Of a stretch of 64,000 bases of DNA, positions 1-8,143 are shown in pieces. The stretch spans positions 1-64,000 of the forward strand of contig JADPRS010000011.1 of NCBI GenBank assembly GCA_015686845.1, written 5' to 3'. The position numbers and the translations under genes are program-made. Position 1 is the stretch's first letter. Every line of letters starts with the position of its first letter. The stretch is from Lutibacter sp. B2. Its GTDB lineage: Bacteria > Bacillota > Clostridia > Peptostreptococcales > Thermotaleaceae. Under the pieces are notes generated by a model that saw only the letters and a program-made list of their open reading frames with translations, ran no database searches and was not told where the DNA came from.

Positions 1-44
1 TGTCACGCTGGAGGTCGAGAGTTCGAGTCTCTTCCAGGTCGCCA
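1..44 (+). tRNA. tRNA-Asp (GTC), 3' part only
   Basis: The window begins inside the anticodon loop. The loop reads TGTCAC, giving anticodon GTC, followed by the variable region, a T-arm with GTTCGAGTC and the acceptor end with discriminator G and encoded CCA. The 5' half lies outside the window. Aspartate is the natural reading; the D-arm cannot be checked. Confidence 0.85.
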
Positions 45-53
45 ATAAAAAAA

Positions 54-93
54 TAATATAATATAATATAATATAATATAATATAATATAATA
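54..93. repeat. Pentanucleotide repeat TAATA, eight copies
   Basis: Eight perfect head-to-tail copies of TAATA fill almost the whole gap between the tRNA-Asp and tRNA-Leu genes. A short tandem tract like this can vary in copy number by slippage. It lies inside what should be one tRNA transcript, so it would be an unstructured spacer removed in processing. Confidence 0.9.
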
Positions 94-95
94 AT

Positions 96-180
96 GCGGG
101 TGTGGCGGAATTGGCAGACGCACTAGACTTAGGATCTAGCGCTTCACGGCGTGGGGGTTCAAGTCCCTCCACCCGCACCA
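96..180 (+). tRNA. tRNA-Leu (TAG)
   Basis: The gene can be folded fully: 7 bp acceptor stem GCGGGTG/CACCCGC, D-arm, anticodon stem CTAGA/TCTAG with loop CTTAGGA (anticodon TAG), a long variable arm typical of type II tRNAs, T-arm GGTTCAAGTCC and encoded CCA. The long variable arm and the UAG anticodon identify leucine. Confidence 0.97.
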
Positions 181-190
181 TATAAATTAT

Positions 191-265
191 GCAGAAGTGG
201 CTCAGTGGTAGAGCATCGCCTTGCCAAGGCGAGGGTCGCGAGTTCGAATCTCGTCTTCTGCTCCA
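191..265 (+). tRNA. tRNA-Gly (GCC)
   Basis: Acceptor stem GCAGAAG pairs with CTTCTGC. The anticodon stem TCGCC/GGCGA encloses loop TTGCCAA, giving anticodon GCC. The T-arm has GTTCGAATC and CCA is encoded. It is the last tRNA of the cluster, followed at once by a terminator. Confidence 0.97.
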
Positions 266-271
266 ATTAAT

Positions 272-304
272 AAAAAACATATCTTTTGAGATGTGTTTTT
301 TTGT
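272..304 (+). terminator. Terminator of the tRNA cluster
   Basis: AAAAACACATCTC-like arm pairs around a TTTG loop with GAGATGTG, followed by a run of T. It lies six bases after the tRNA-Gly CCA end. Confidence 0.8.
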
Positions 305-316
305 TTTTAAAAGAAC

Positions 317-356
317 AAAAAAGTCAAGATCTTAAATTTATGATCTTGACTTTTTA
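317..356 (-). terminator. Terminator of the M42 peptidase operon
   Basis: Perfect 14-15 bp stem (AAAAAGTCAAGATC / GATCTTGACTTTTT) with A-rich and T-rich flanks. It sits just after the stop codon of the minus-strand peptidase gene and can work in both directions between the convergent tRNA and peptidase transcripts. Confidence 0.85.
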
Positions 357-364
357 AATATATT

Positions 365-1357
365 TTATATTTCCTTTTCAAGAACTTTACTAAGAAGTAA
401 AATTGCATTTTTAACATCTGACTGTGACACCATTTCTGATGGAGAATGTATATATCTACAAGGAATGGATATAGCACCTGATGGAACACCACTACGACTA
501 GTGTGAATTGCACCTATATCAGTACCTCCATGAGTTAATACTTCAAGTTGATAAGGAATATTATATTCTTTAGCAGTATCAATTAAAAGATTTTTAACGA
601 ATGGATGACATATGATGGAATTATCTTTTATTTTTATAGCAGGACCTTTTCTTAATGATACAGCCATAGGTTTTGATTTTGGCGTATCACCAGTACCAGT
701 TACATCTACTGCAATAGCTAAATCAGGATCAATGCCAAAGGCTGCTGTTTTTGCACCGCGTAATCCTAATTCTTCTTGAACCGTAAAAACAAAATACAAT
801 TCGTGTCGACTATTCTTTAACTGTTTTAATGTTTCTATTGCAATATAGCAAGCAATTCTATCATCTAAAGCCTTGGATACAATCACATCTTCATGTATAG
901 AAGAAGAACGATCAAAGCATGCAACGTCTCCTATATTTATTTTTTTCTGGGCTTTTTCTTTTGAATCTACACCAATATCTATGTACATTTTTTCAAGCTT
1001 TAAATCTTTAATATGATCTAAAGATTCCATATAGATAACGCCAGTTGTGCCATTTTTAAATCTAACTCTTTGCCCTAAAGATACATTAGGAGATACCCCT
1101 CCTATATTAGAAAATCTGATAAAACCATGATCATCAATTCCTGTTGCAATGATTCCTATTTCATCCATATGACTTGCAATCATTATTTTCTTGCCATTTC
1201 CTTTTTTAATTCCTATAAGATTACCCATTTGATCTATTTTAATTTCATCTACACAATCTTTTATTTCTTCACGAATAACTTGACAAATAAGTTCTTCATT
1301 ACCAGAAGGACCAAAAGTTTGTAGAAGCTTATGTAATAGTTTTTCATTAATACGCAT
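365..1357 (-). CDS. M42 family metallopeptidase (glutamyl aminopeptidase-like), copy 1
   Basis: A 330-residue M42 peptidase, a family of dinuclear metal aminopeptidases that form cytosolic tetrahedral 12-mers and trim short peptides. Visible ligand motifs are SHMDE (His63, Asp65), KALDD (Asp165), the catalytic/ligand pair QEE (Glu195-Glu196), VDV (Asp218) and RYIHS (His304), so the active site is complete. The start has AAAGGAGG eight bases upstream. It overlaps the upstream gene by 11 bp and is the last of three tandem M42 genes. The exact substrate (acidic versus neutral N-terminal residues) cannot be read from the motifs. Confidence 0.93.
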   Translation of the reverse strand: MRINEKLLHKLLQTFGPSGNEELICQVIREEIKDCVDEIKIDQMGNLIGIKKGNGKKIMIASHMDEIGIIATGIDDHGFIRFSNIGGVSPNVSLGQRVRFKNGTTGVIYMESLDHIKDLKLEKMYIDIGVDSKEKAQKKINIGDVACFDRSSSIHEDVIVSKALDDRIACYIAIETLKQLKNSRHELYFVFTVQEELGLRGAKTAAFGIDPDLAIAVDVTGTGDTPKSKPMAVSLRKGPAIKIKDNSIICHPFVKNLLIDTAKEYNIPYQLEVLTHGGTDIGAIHTSRSGVPSGAISIPCRYIHSPSEMVSQSDVKNAILLLSKVLEKEI

Positions 1358-2378
1358 AAACGAATTCCTCCTTTTTAATGTTTTTAAGAAAATTACTTAA
1401 TAGCAAGTTGCAATTTGAATAATCTTTTTTACTAATAACAGATATAGGAGAATGTAGATACCTACAAGGTAGAGAAATTGCAGCGGTTTTAATTCCTTCT
1501 CTGGTCAGATGAATTTTTCCTGAATCATTTCCTCCCTTTGGAATCATTTTAAATTGATAAGGGATATTGTGTTTTTTTGCAGTATCTATAATTTTTTGAG
1601 TGATTTCCTTATTATAGTAAGTAACAGTATCTAGTATAGATAATGCTGGGCCTTTGGACATGCGAGTAACGAAATCGGGTTCTTCAATGCCAGCAAGGTC
1701 AAAGCATGACGTAGTTTCAATGACGATAGCCATATCTGGATTAAGGGCATATGCAGCCGGTGCTGCGCCTCTAAGACCAACCTCTTCTTGAACAGAAAAT
1801 ACTGCAAAAATAGTTGAATCGTAGGATTGTTTTAATAGATCCATTATGATTGCACATCCCGCTCGATCATCAAGAGCTTTGGCTTTAATTAAATCATTTC
1901 CAAATTCAATATAATCACTTGAAAAGCCTATATAATCTCCACGAGACACTAATTTTTCAGCTTCTTCCTTTGATTTAGCGCCAATATCTATATATAATTC
2001 TTTATGTTTGAGGGGTGTTTTTCTTTCATCAGGAGATTGTAGATGTATTGCTTTTGCACCAATGACTCCTTTTATCTTATTTTTACCGATGTCTACTACA
2101 GTAGATGCAAGGATTCTATCATCAATTCCGCCTACAGTAAGGAACTTAATAAATCCATTATCGTCTATTGAATTTACCATAAGTCCTACCTCGTCCATGT
2201 GGGCAGACAGCATAATTTTTGGATAACCTTCTTTTCCATGTTTTATTGCAATTAAGTTTCCTAATCGATCAACCTTTATTTCGTCTACATGGGATTTTAT
2301 TTCATCTTTTATAAGTGCTCTTACTTCATGCTCATTTCCAGAGACTCCATTAGCTTCAGTTAATCTTTTTAAAAGCAT
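1347..2378 (-). CDS. M42 family metallopeptidase, copy 2
   Basis: A 343-residue M42 peptidase with SAHMDE (His60, Asp62), KALDDRAG, SVQEEVGLRG and RYLHS metal-site motifs. Where copies 1 and 3 have VDV before the substrate loop, this copy has IET (Glu instead of Asp), a ligand swap also known in the family. The start has TTGGAGG a few bases upstream, inside the end of copy 3, which it overlaps by 10 bp. Translational coupling of all three copies is likely, which would suit a mixed or hetero-oligomeric peptidase complex. That is inference. Confidence 0.92.
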   Translation of the reverse strand: MLLKRLTEANGVSGNEHEVRALIKDEIKSHVDEIKVDRLGNLIAIKHGKEGYPKIMLSAHMDEVGLMVNSIDDNGFIKFLTVGGIDDRILASTVVDIGKNKIKGVIGAKAIHLQSPDERKTPLKHKELYIDIGAKSKEEAEKLVSRGDYIGFSSDYIEFGNDLIKAKALDDRAGCAIIMDLLKQSYDSTIFAVFSVQEEVGLRGAAPAAYALNPDMAIVIETTSCFDLAGIEEPDFVTRMSKGPALSILDTVTYYNKEITQKIIDTAKKHNIPYQFKMIPKGGNDSGKIHLTREGIKTAAISLPCRYLHSPISVISKKDYSNCNLLLSNFLKNIKKEEFVYAY

Positions 2379-3421
2379 AAAAATTCCTCCAAGTCTTCAT
2401 GATCTAAGCTTGAGATAAAATAAGCCATTAACTTTCCAGTATTTTTAATATCGTCCATGTTTATGGTTTCTACAGATGTATGCATATATCTAAGAGGAAT
2501 AGAGATTACTCCAGTAGCTACACCAGCTTGAGTGATTTGCATAGATTGAGCATCTGTTCCAGAATTACCAGGACTTAATTCTATTTGGTATGGAATATTA
2601 TGCTCTTTTGAAATTTCTAATAATCGTTTATGAATTTTAGGATGAATATTTGCTCCAAGGGTAATTCCAGGTCCTTTACCAAGTGAAATTGTATCATCTT
2701 TAGACAATCCTGGTGTAGAACCGAAGCCCACATCTACAGCAATACCTATATCAGGAGAAATTTCGAAAGTACTTACCATGGCACCTTTCGTTCCGACTTC
2801 TTCTTGAACAGTACAAACGCCATATACATCAGATTTATGACTTAGATTATTTAATATTTCAAAGCAGTGAAGCATAGCTAAAATACCAGCTCTATCATCT
2901 AATGCTTTTGAAGAAAAGTAATTCGTTTGAAGTGGGATTAGGTTTCTTTTTATTGTTATAGAATCTCCAATGGAGATTCTATTCTCTACATCTTCCTTTG
3001 ACATGCCTACATCTATACGCATGTCTTCTATTTTAGGCGTTTTCTTTCTATCTTCTGCATCTTGAAGATGTGGGGGCTTAGCACCTATGATTCCGTATAC
3101 ATCTTTTTTTCCATGTATGTAAACTTCTTGTGCAGGGAGGGTACGAGTATCCACTCCTCCAATATTGGTAAAGGATATAAAACCAAATTCATCTATATCT
3201 TTTACCATAAGGCCTATTTCATCCATATGAGCAGCGAACATTATTTTTATAGGCTGATCAGCATTACCTTTTTTTAGAAAAATAAGATTTCCCAAAGGAT
3301 CAACTTGCGTTTCATCTGATAAATCTTTGAAAAATGATTTTATGGTATCTGATATGGATGATTCAAAGCCTGAAACACCAGATGCTTCTACCATTGCTTT
3401 TAATTTATCTTCTAACTTCAT
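2369..3421 (-). CDS. M42 family metallopeptidase, copy 3 (first gene of the operon)
   Basis: A 350-residue M42 peptidase with AAHMDE (His65, Asp67), SKALDDRAG, TVQEEVGTKG, VDVGFG and RYMHT motifs, giving a full dinuclear metal site. ATG is preceded by AGGAGGT. It is the first of three consecutive minus-strand M42 genes joined by short overlaps. The three proteins differ clearly from one another, so this is an old paralogue set, not a recent duplication. Likely role: final breakdown of peptides to amino acids in a peptide- and amino-acid-fermenting anaerobe. Confidence 0.92.
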   Translation of the reverse strand: MKLEDKLKAMVEASGVSGFESSISDTIKSFFKDLSDETQVDPLGNLIFLKKGNADQPIKIMFAAHMDEIGLMVKDIDEFGFISFTNIGGVDTRTLPAQEVYIHGKKDVYGIIGAKPPHLQDAEDRKKTPKIEDMRIDVGMSKEDVENRISIGDSITIKRNLIPLQTNYFSSKALDDRAGILAMLHCFEILNNLSHKSDVYGVCTVQEEVGTKGAMVSTFEISPDIGIAVDVGFGSTPGLSKDDTISLGKGPGITLGANIHPKIHKRLLEISKEHNIPYQIELSPGNSGTDAQSMQITQAGVATGVISIPLRYMHTSVETINMDDIKNTGKLMAYFISSLDHEDLEEFLCF

Positions 3422-3492
3422 CTTATACCTCCTTATATAGATTGATGATGTTATTATACCAAAAAATAATGGTAATAGTGTAATATGTTTAA

Positions 3493-4710
3493 TTATGCAC
3501 CGAATTTATCCAATCTTTTTGCATTCGCCAATAGAAGCCCCATCAGGTATTTGCTTTCAAAGAATCCCAATCCACCTATATTACAAGCATTCTCATGGAA
3601 TACTTGTACATCATCTTTTCCAGAAAAATTGCTATGGATCAAAAGTGGAACAGGGTGCCAACTATGGGAATGCATTGAACATGGAGAAGAATGATCTCCT
3701 GTAATAGCAAGGACATCGGGTTTATTTTTTAGTAGTATTGGAAGTGCTTTATCTACAGATTCAATACACTTTACTTTTGAATGAAAATCGCCATCTTCTC
3801 CAGCTTGGTCTGTTCCTTTAACATGAATAAAGAAAAAGTCATATTTTTGTCTAGCATCTGCATAGGTTTGAAACAATCCTTCTATAGAATCAGGAGCAGG
3901 GAGTAAAGTCATACCTAATAAAGAGGCAATTCCTCTATACATGGGATAGGTAGCAATAGCTGCAGATTCTAGCATATACCTTTCACGCATAGAAGGTAAT
4001 TTAGGTTTTGATGCAATGCCTCTCATCAAAAATGCATTTGCAGGATGCTCGTTTTTAATTAGTTCATAGCCTTTTTCTATAAATTTGTTTATAACATTTG
4101 CAAGATGTGAAGACTCAGGATCATTTCCTTTTGCAGGAATAGGACTTTTTCCTTCTGTGAGTGGGTCTACATCGTTAATATTTGAGCCGATTTTTTTATC
4201 TTTGCTCCTAAAGATAGTTACAAAACGATGCCCCATTCCAGGCTTAATGATAATTTCTACACCATCAATTTCTTTAATACTCTTTAATTTTTCACATAAT
4301 GTAATGGTAGTTTCAGTAGGGATTCTACCAGCTCTTCTATCTGTGATGATGTCAGTATCATTTCTTGTAGCAAAGTTGCATCTAGAAGCAACATCGCCAT
4401 CTTGTAATTTAAAATCAATTCCTACAGCCTCTAAAACACCTCTTCCAATTTGTATATCTGTTGGATCATATCCAAATAGACCAAGATGCCCAGGACCACT
4501 GCCAGGAGTGATTCCTGGCAGAACAGAATACATACGTCCTAGACAAGAATTCTTTGCCAGTTTGTCTAAATTTGGGGTATGTGCATATTCTAAAGGCGTT
4601 TTGTCGTCCAGTTCTGTTGAACGAATATCCCCTATACCATCCATTACAATAAGTACAATTTTTGAGTTATTTTTTGTCACAGTATTTTTAATTATTTGGT
4701 CATAATGCAT
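3493..4710 (-). CDS. apgM: Archaeal-type cofactor-independent phosphoglycerate mutase
   Basis: A 405-residue alkaline-phosphatase-superfamily protein of the ApgM type, interconverting 3- and 2-phosphoglycerate. The N-terminal metal motif LIVMDGIGD, the catalytic-serine region TPGSGPGHLGLFGYDP and the C-terminal metal motifs HVKGTDQAGEDGD and ITGDHSSP are present. The family usual length is about 400 residues, so the gene is complete. The start has AAGAGGTGA upstream. The gene lies 71 bp before the M42 operon on the same strand and could be co-transcribed with it. A phosphonate-related paralogue is the main alternative. Confidence 0.88.
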   Translation of the reverse strand: MHYDQIIKNTVTKNNSKIVLIVMDGIGDIRSTELDDKTPLEYAHTPNLDKLAKNSCLGRMYSVLPGITPGSGPGHLGLFGYDPTDIQIGRGVLEAVGIDFKLQDGDVASRCNFATRNDTDIITDRRAGRIPTETTITLCEKLKSIKEIDGVEIIIKPGMGHRFVTIFRSKDKKIGSNINDVDPLTEGKSPIPAKGNDPESSHLANVINKFIEKGYELIKNEHPANAFLMRGIASKPKLPSMRERYMLESAAIATYPMYRGIASLLGMTLLPAPDSIEGLFQTYADARQKYDFFFIHVKGTDQAGEDGDFHSKVKCIESVDKALPILLKNKPDVLAITGDHSSPCSMHSHSWHPVPLLIHSNFSGKDDVQVFHENACNIGGLGFFESKYLMGLLLANAKRLDKFGA

Positions 4711-4804
4711 AAAATCACCTCTTATATTTGATTGTGTAAAATTACATATGTTATAGTGTACCTCAAAGTGAATATTTTAATGTTATTTATATATATGAAT
4801 GATA

Positions 4805-4837
4805 AAAAAAGCTAGGGATTAAAATATCCCTAACTTT
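4805..4837 (-). terminator. Terminator of the nucleobase permease gene
   Basis: On the minus strand AGTTAGGGAT pairs with ATCCCTAGCT across a six-base loop, followed by seven T. It starts at the stop codon of the permease gene. Confidence 0.85.
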
Positions 4838-6146
4838 CGTATTCCTCTTTAAGTACAATATTTAAAATTAAAGCAGTAATTGTTCCAGCACTAATACCTG
4901 ATGAGAAAAGGCTCTTTAATGCAGAAGGAAGGTGTTGTAAGAAATCAGGACGTACCGTAACGCCTAGACCTAAACCTAAAGATATAGCAAGTATAAGCAT
5001 GTTCCTATTGTTAAAAGGAACATCTTTAACTGTTTTTATACCAGCAGCAGCTACAACACCAAACATGATTATACCTGCACCGCCAAGAACTGGATTCGGC
5101 ATGATGGCAATGAGTGCACCAAATTTAGGAAATATTCCTAATAACATGAGGATAATACCTGAAATAACGACTACAAAACTACTAGCAACTTTCGTTAGTG
5201 GAATAAGACCTACATTTTGGCTAAAAGAAGTATTTGGGCCTGCACAAAAGAAACCAGCTAGAAAACTTCCAACACCATCAGCTAAAATACCAGCTGAAAT
5301 TTCATCACTGCTAAGTTCCTTACCAGAAGCTTCTCCAACAGCCATTAAAACACCAACTGTTTCTATAGTCGTAACCAAGTATGCTGTAATAAAAGGAATG
5401 ACTGCAGCGAAGCTAAATGTTATGCCATATTTAAATATGGTAGGAAAGGCAAACCAACTGGCATCGTATATAGGGGTGAAATCTAGCATACCTAAAGGAT
5501 AACTTACTATATATCCAAAAATAAGACCAATAATTACTGACGCAGAACTTATAATTCCTTTACCGTATCTATTAAGAAACATAGTTACAACCATTACGGA
5601 CATTGATAAAGACACATTTTTAAGACTACCATAATCAGCAGCTCCATAGCCACCAGCAGCCCAGTCGATAGATACAGGAAGTAAAGTTAGACCTATTAAG
5701 ATCACGACTGTACCTGTTACAATGGGTGGAAAAAATCTTCTTAAAGGCTTTATAAATCGGCTTAAAATAATTTCGATGAAGGAGCCAAGGATGGTTGCAC
5801 CAAATATTCCAGGAAGTCCCAGAGTAGAGCCTACCGCAATAGAAGGACCAACAAAAGTGAAATCTGTACCCATAACACAGGGAACTCGTGCACCGATTTT
5901 ACCAATACCCTTTGCTTGAATGAATGTAGTAACTCCAGCCATAAATAAAGCTGCACTTACTAAAAATGCCAAATCATTAACAGGTAAACCTAAAACGCCA
6001 CCTACTACTAGGGGAACTGCAACAATACCACCAAAAGCAGCTAAAATATGTTGAAAAGCAAGAAGAATACTTATACCTATAGGCGGTTTGTCATCTATTT
6101 TATAGATGATTGCAGAATTACTCTTTACTGTTTGATTACTTTCCAT
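4830..6146 (-). CDS. Uracil-xanthine permease, NCS2 family
   Basis: A 438-residue polytopic inner-membrane transporter of nucleobase:cation symporter-2 type (UraA/PbuX/PucJ group) with about 12-14 hydrophobic segments. Family hallmarks include the N-terminal GISILLAFQHILAAFGG region, the GTDFTFVGP half-helix and FCAGPNTSFSQNVGLIPLT around the substrate site. The start at 6146 is chosen because AGGAGG lies eight bases before it; the longer reading from 6161 would translate through that binding site. It stands divergent to the PucR regulator and close to the purine genes, so xanthine or urate uptake is more likely than uracil. Confidence 0.9.
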   Translation of the reverse strand: MESNQTVKSNSAIIYKIDDKPPIGISILLAFQHILAAFGGIVAVPLVVGGVLGLPVNDLAFLVSAALFMAGVTTFIQAKGIGKIGARVPCVMGTDFTFVGPSIAVGSTLGLPGIFGATILGSFIEIILSRFIKPLRRFFPPIVTGTVVILIGLTLLPVSIDWAAGGYGAADYGSLKNVSLSMSVMVVTMFLNRYGKGIISSASVIIGLIFGYIVSYPLGMLDFTPIYDASWFAFPTIFKYGITFSFAAVIPFITAYLVTTIETVGVLMAVGEASGKELSSDEISAGILADGVGSFLAGFFCAGPNTSFSQNVGLIPLTKVASSFVVVISGIILMLLGIFPKFGALIAIMPNPVLGGAGIIMFGVVAAAGIKTVKDVPFNNRNMLILAISLGLGLGVTVRPDFLQHLPSALKSLFSSGISAGTITALILNIVLKEEYES

Positions 6147-6233
6147 TGTATACCTCCTCATAGAAAATACTTTGATATTATCATAATATTATTAATATTC
6201 AGAAAAAACTCCGTAAGAAAGTAATAAGATTTG

Positions 6234-6347
6234 ATGATGAAAAGAAGCAATAGAAGAAGGACAGACTACAGAAAGTGTACTGAATGTGAAGAAATCAATG
6301 TATGTACTCATTGTAAAAACCATACAAATAGAGGACGAAATTTTTAA
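6234..6347 (+). CDS. Possible small two-CxxC protein (37 residues)
   Basis: A short reading frame starting ATGATG encodes a very basic N-terminus (KRSNRRR) followed by two CxxC knuckles, CTEC and CTHC, nine residues apart, then a basic tail. This would bind one zinc in a mini zinc-ribbon. No good ribosome binding site is visible (only AAGAAAG). It lies between the divergent permease and PucR genes, where a leader or small regulator would fit. It could equally be a remnant or chance frame. Confidence 0.4.
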   Translation: MMKRSNRRRTDYRKCTECEEINVCTHCKNHTNRGRNF

Positions 6348-6437
6348 ATATAATGAATAGTACATACAATTTAAAAGGGAATTGGAATCATTTATAGAAA
6401 TAAGTAATTATACATTGTATTTAGGGGTGGGGGAGAT

Positions 6438-8087
6438 GTGCTAAGAGAAAGTGGAATTACAATTAAACAAGCTATAGAAATGGAATGCTTGAATAAAAGC
6501 AAAATTATTGCAGGACATAGAGGAATCCATAATATTGTAAGTAGAGTTAATATTATGGCAGATCCAGATATTCTTGACTGGGTAAGTGAAGGAGAATTAT
6601 TACTTACGACTGCTTATTCTTTTAAAAAAGATGATGTTCATATTCAAAAAAAATTAATTATGGAGTCAAGTAAAAAAAAATTAGCAGGCATTGGAATTAA
6701 AATATATCCTTATATGAATAGCCTTTCTAAAGAAGTGATAGACCTTGCAGATTCATTAGGTTTTCCTATCATAGATATTGATTATTCTACCCCCTTTGTG
6801 GATATTATGACACCTGTTTTCAAAGAGATTTTTAATAAGCAGGCAGCTTTATTACAAAAGGTTGAAAGGGTTCATAATGATTTAATGGATGTTGTATTAA
6901 GAGGCGAAAGTGTAAAAGAAATTATTAAAACCCTTAAACAAACCATTCAAAATCCAATAATTGTAAGAGATCATTATTTTGAAGAATATATATATGAGAA
7001 AAATGAAAATGAAATTTATGATTATAATATGTTTATTGAGAAAAGTAAAGAATTTTTCAAAAATAATAGTGAACATAAAAATATAGATGTAAAGATAGAA
7101 AGAATAGAACAATACGAAGATAAACCTGTAAAAAAAATAATGATTCCAATTATAGTAAAAGGAGATGTATATGGACATATTCTAGTCTGGCAAATTGAAA
7201 GAGAAATATCAAATTATGATACAGTAATATTAGAATCGGCTTCTACAATTATAGCATTAGAATTTTTAAAAAAAAGCTCTGTACATGATGTAGAGCATCG
7301 ATATAAAGCAGAATTTTTTGAAGCACTTATTTCAAATGATGAAAAAAGAAAAAAGAATGCTTTAAATAGATCCAATATTTATAAACTTGATTGTAATGCA
7401 TATTATACAATAGTAAATATTTATATAAAAAAGATCCATAATGAAAGGAACCTTGAATTTAAAAATAAGATTATTTTAAATTTAGAAAAATTGTGTACTT
7501 ATAATAAATGGAACAGCTTAATTATAGAAAAAGAAGAAACAATTTATATACTTAATATGTGGAAAACAGAAAAAGATGTAGAAAATAAAGGTAGAGGTTT
7601 TGTTGCTAAAATAAATGAATATATAAGAGAAAATGTCAAAAAAGAAGAGTATATGATTGGGATTGGGAGAGATTATAAAGGATTAGACCAAGTATATAAA
7701 AGTATGCAAGATGCAGATAAAGCAATTGAAATAGGAACGATGTTTAATAAGGATCATGTTATTTTCTTCGAAGATTTAGGAATATATAAGATATTTTGTA
7801 AAGAACATCTAAATAAAGAACTTAAAAAATTTTATAAAGAAACACTTTTAGTACTTGTAGAATATGATCAAAAGAAAAATACTGAGTTTGTAAAAACACT
7901 TCAGATCTATTTTGAAACAAACGGAAATTTAAAGAAAACTTCGGGATTGCTATTTACGCATTACAACACAGTGTTATATAGAATGCAGAGAATAAAGGAA
8001 ATAACAGGTAAAGATGTTGAAAACTCAGAAGATCGATTTAATCTAGAAACCGCATTGAAAATTATGAATATATTAAAATGCTTATGA
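6438..8087 (+). CDS. pucR: PucR family transcriptional regulator
   Basis: A 549-residue PucR/CdaR-type regulator. The N-terminal 125 residues match the PucR domain (GITIKQAIEMECL, then the LLTTAYSF region); the middle holds a degenerate GGDEF-like CdaR domain at about 285-420; the C-terminus (about 485-545) is the PucR helix-turn-helix with TNGNLKKTSGLLFTHYNTVLYRMQRI. The start codon is GTG, with GGGGTGGGGGAG just upstream. In Bacillus, PucR controls purine catabolic genes. Its position between the permease and the catabolic gene series supports the same role here, most likely sensing a pathway intermediate. Confidence 0.92.
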   Translation: MLRESGITIKQAIEMECLNKSKIIAGHRGIHNIVSRVNIMADPDILDWVSEGELLLTTAYSFKKDDVHIQKKLIMESSKKKLAGIGIKIYPYMNSLSKEVIDLADSLGFPIIDIDYSTPFVDIMTPVFKEIFNKQAALLQKVERVHNDLMDVVLRGESVKEIIKTLKQTIQNPIIVRDHYFEEYIYEKNENEIYDYNMFIEKSKEFFKNNSEHKNIDVKIERIEQYEDKPVKKIMIPIIVKGDVYGHILVWQIEREISNYDTVILESASTIIALEFLKKSSVHDVEHRYKAEFFEALISNDEKRKKNALNRSNIYKLDCNAYYTIVNIYIKKIHNERNLEFKNKIILNLEKLCTYNKWNSLIIEKEETIYILNMWKTEKDVENKGRGFVAKINEYIRENVKKEEYMIGIGRDYKGLDQVYKSMQDADKAIEIGTMFNKDHVIFFEDLGIYKIFCKEHLNKELKKFYKETLLVLVEYDQKKNTEFVKTLQIYFETNGNLKKTSGLLFTHYNTVLYRMQRIKEITGKDVENSEDRFNLETALKIMNILKCL

Positions 8088-8092
8088 GATGA

Positions 8093-8123
8093 AAAAATGA
8101 TTGTGAAATCCACAATCATTTTT
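8093..8123. terminator. Bidirectional terminator between pucR and the LRR gene
   Basis: AAAAATGATTGTG pairs with CACAATCATTTTT around a five-base loop. Both flanks are A/T rich and the neighbouring genes converge on it. Confidence 0.85.
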
Positions 8124-8143
8124 GTATTTTTGCATATATAAAT

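Noticed and set aside
54-93. CRISPR or phage attachment site at the tRNA cluster
   Set aside because: It is a simple five-base tandem repeat without spacers, and no integrase or duplicated tRNA end is near.
4085-4705. 206-codon plus-strand frame
   Set aside because: Lies wholly antisense to the phosphoglycerate mutase gene, has no ribosome binding site and no recognisable domain.
6147-6437. Purine riboswitch upstream of the permease or pucR
   Set aside because: The conserved loop and junction sequences of the purine aptamer were not found here, nor before the second permease at 20709.
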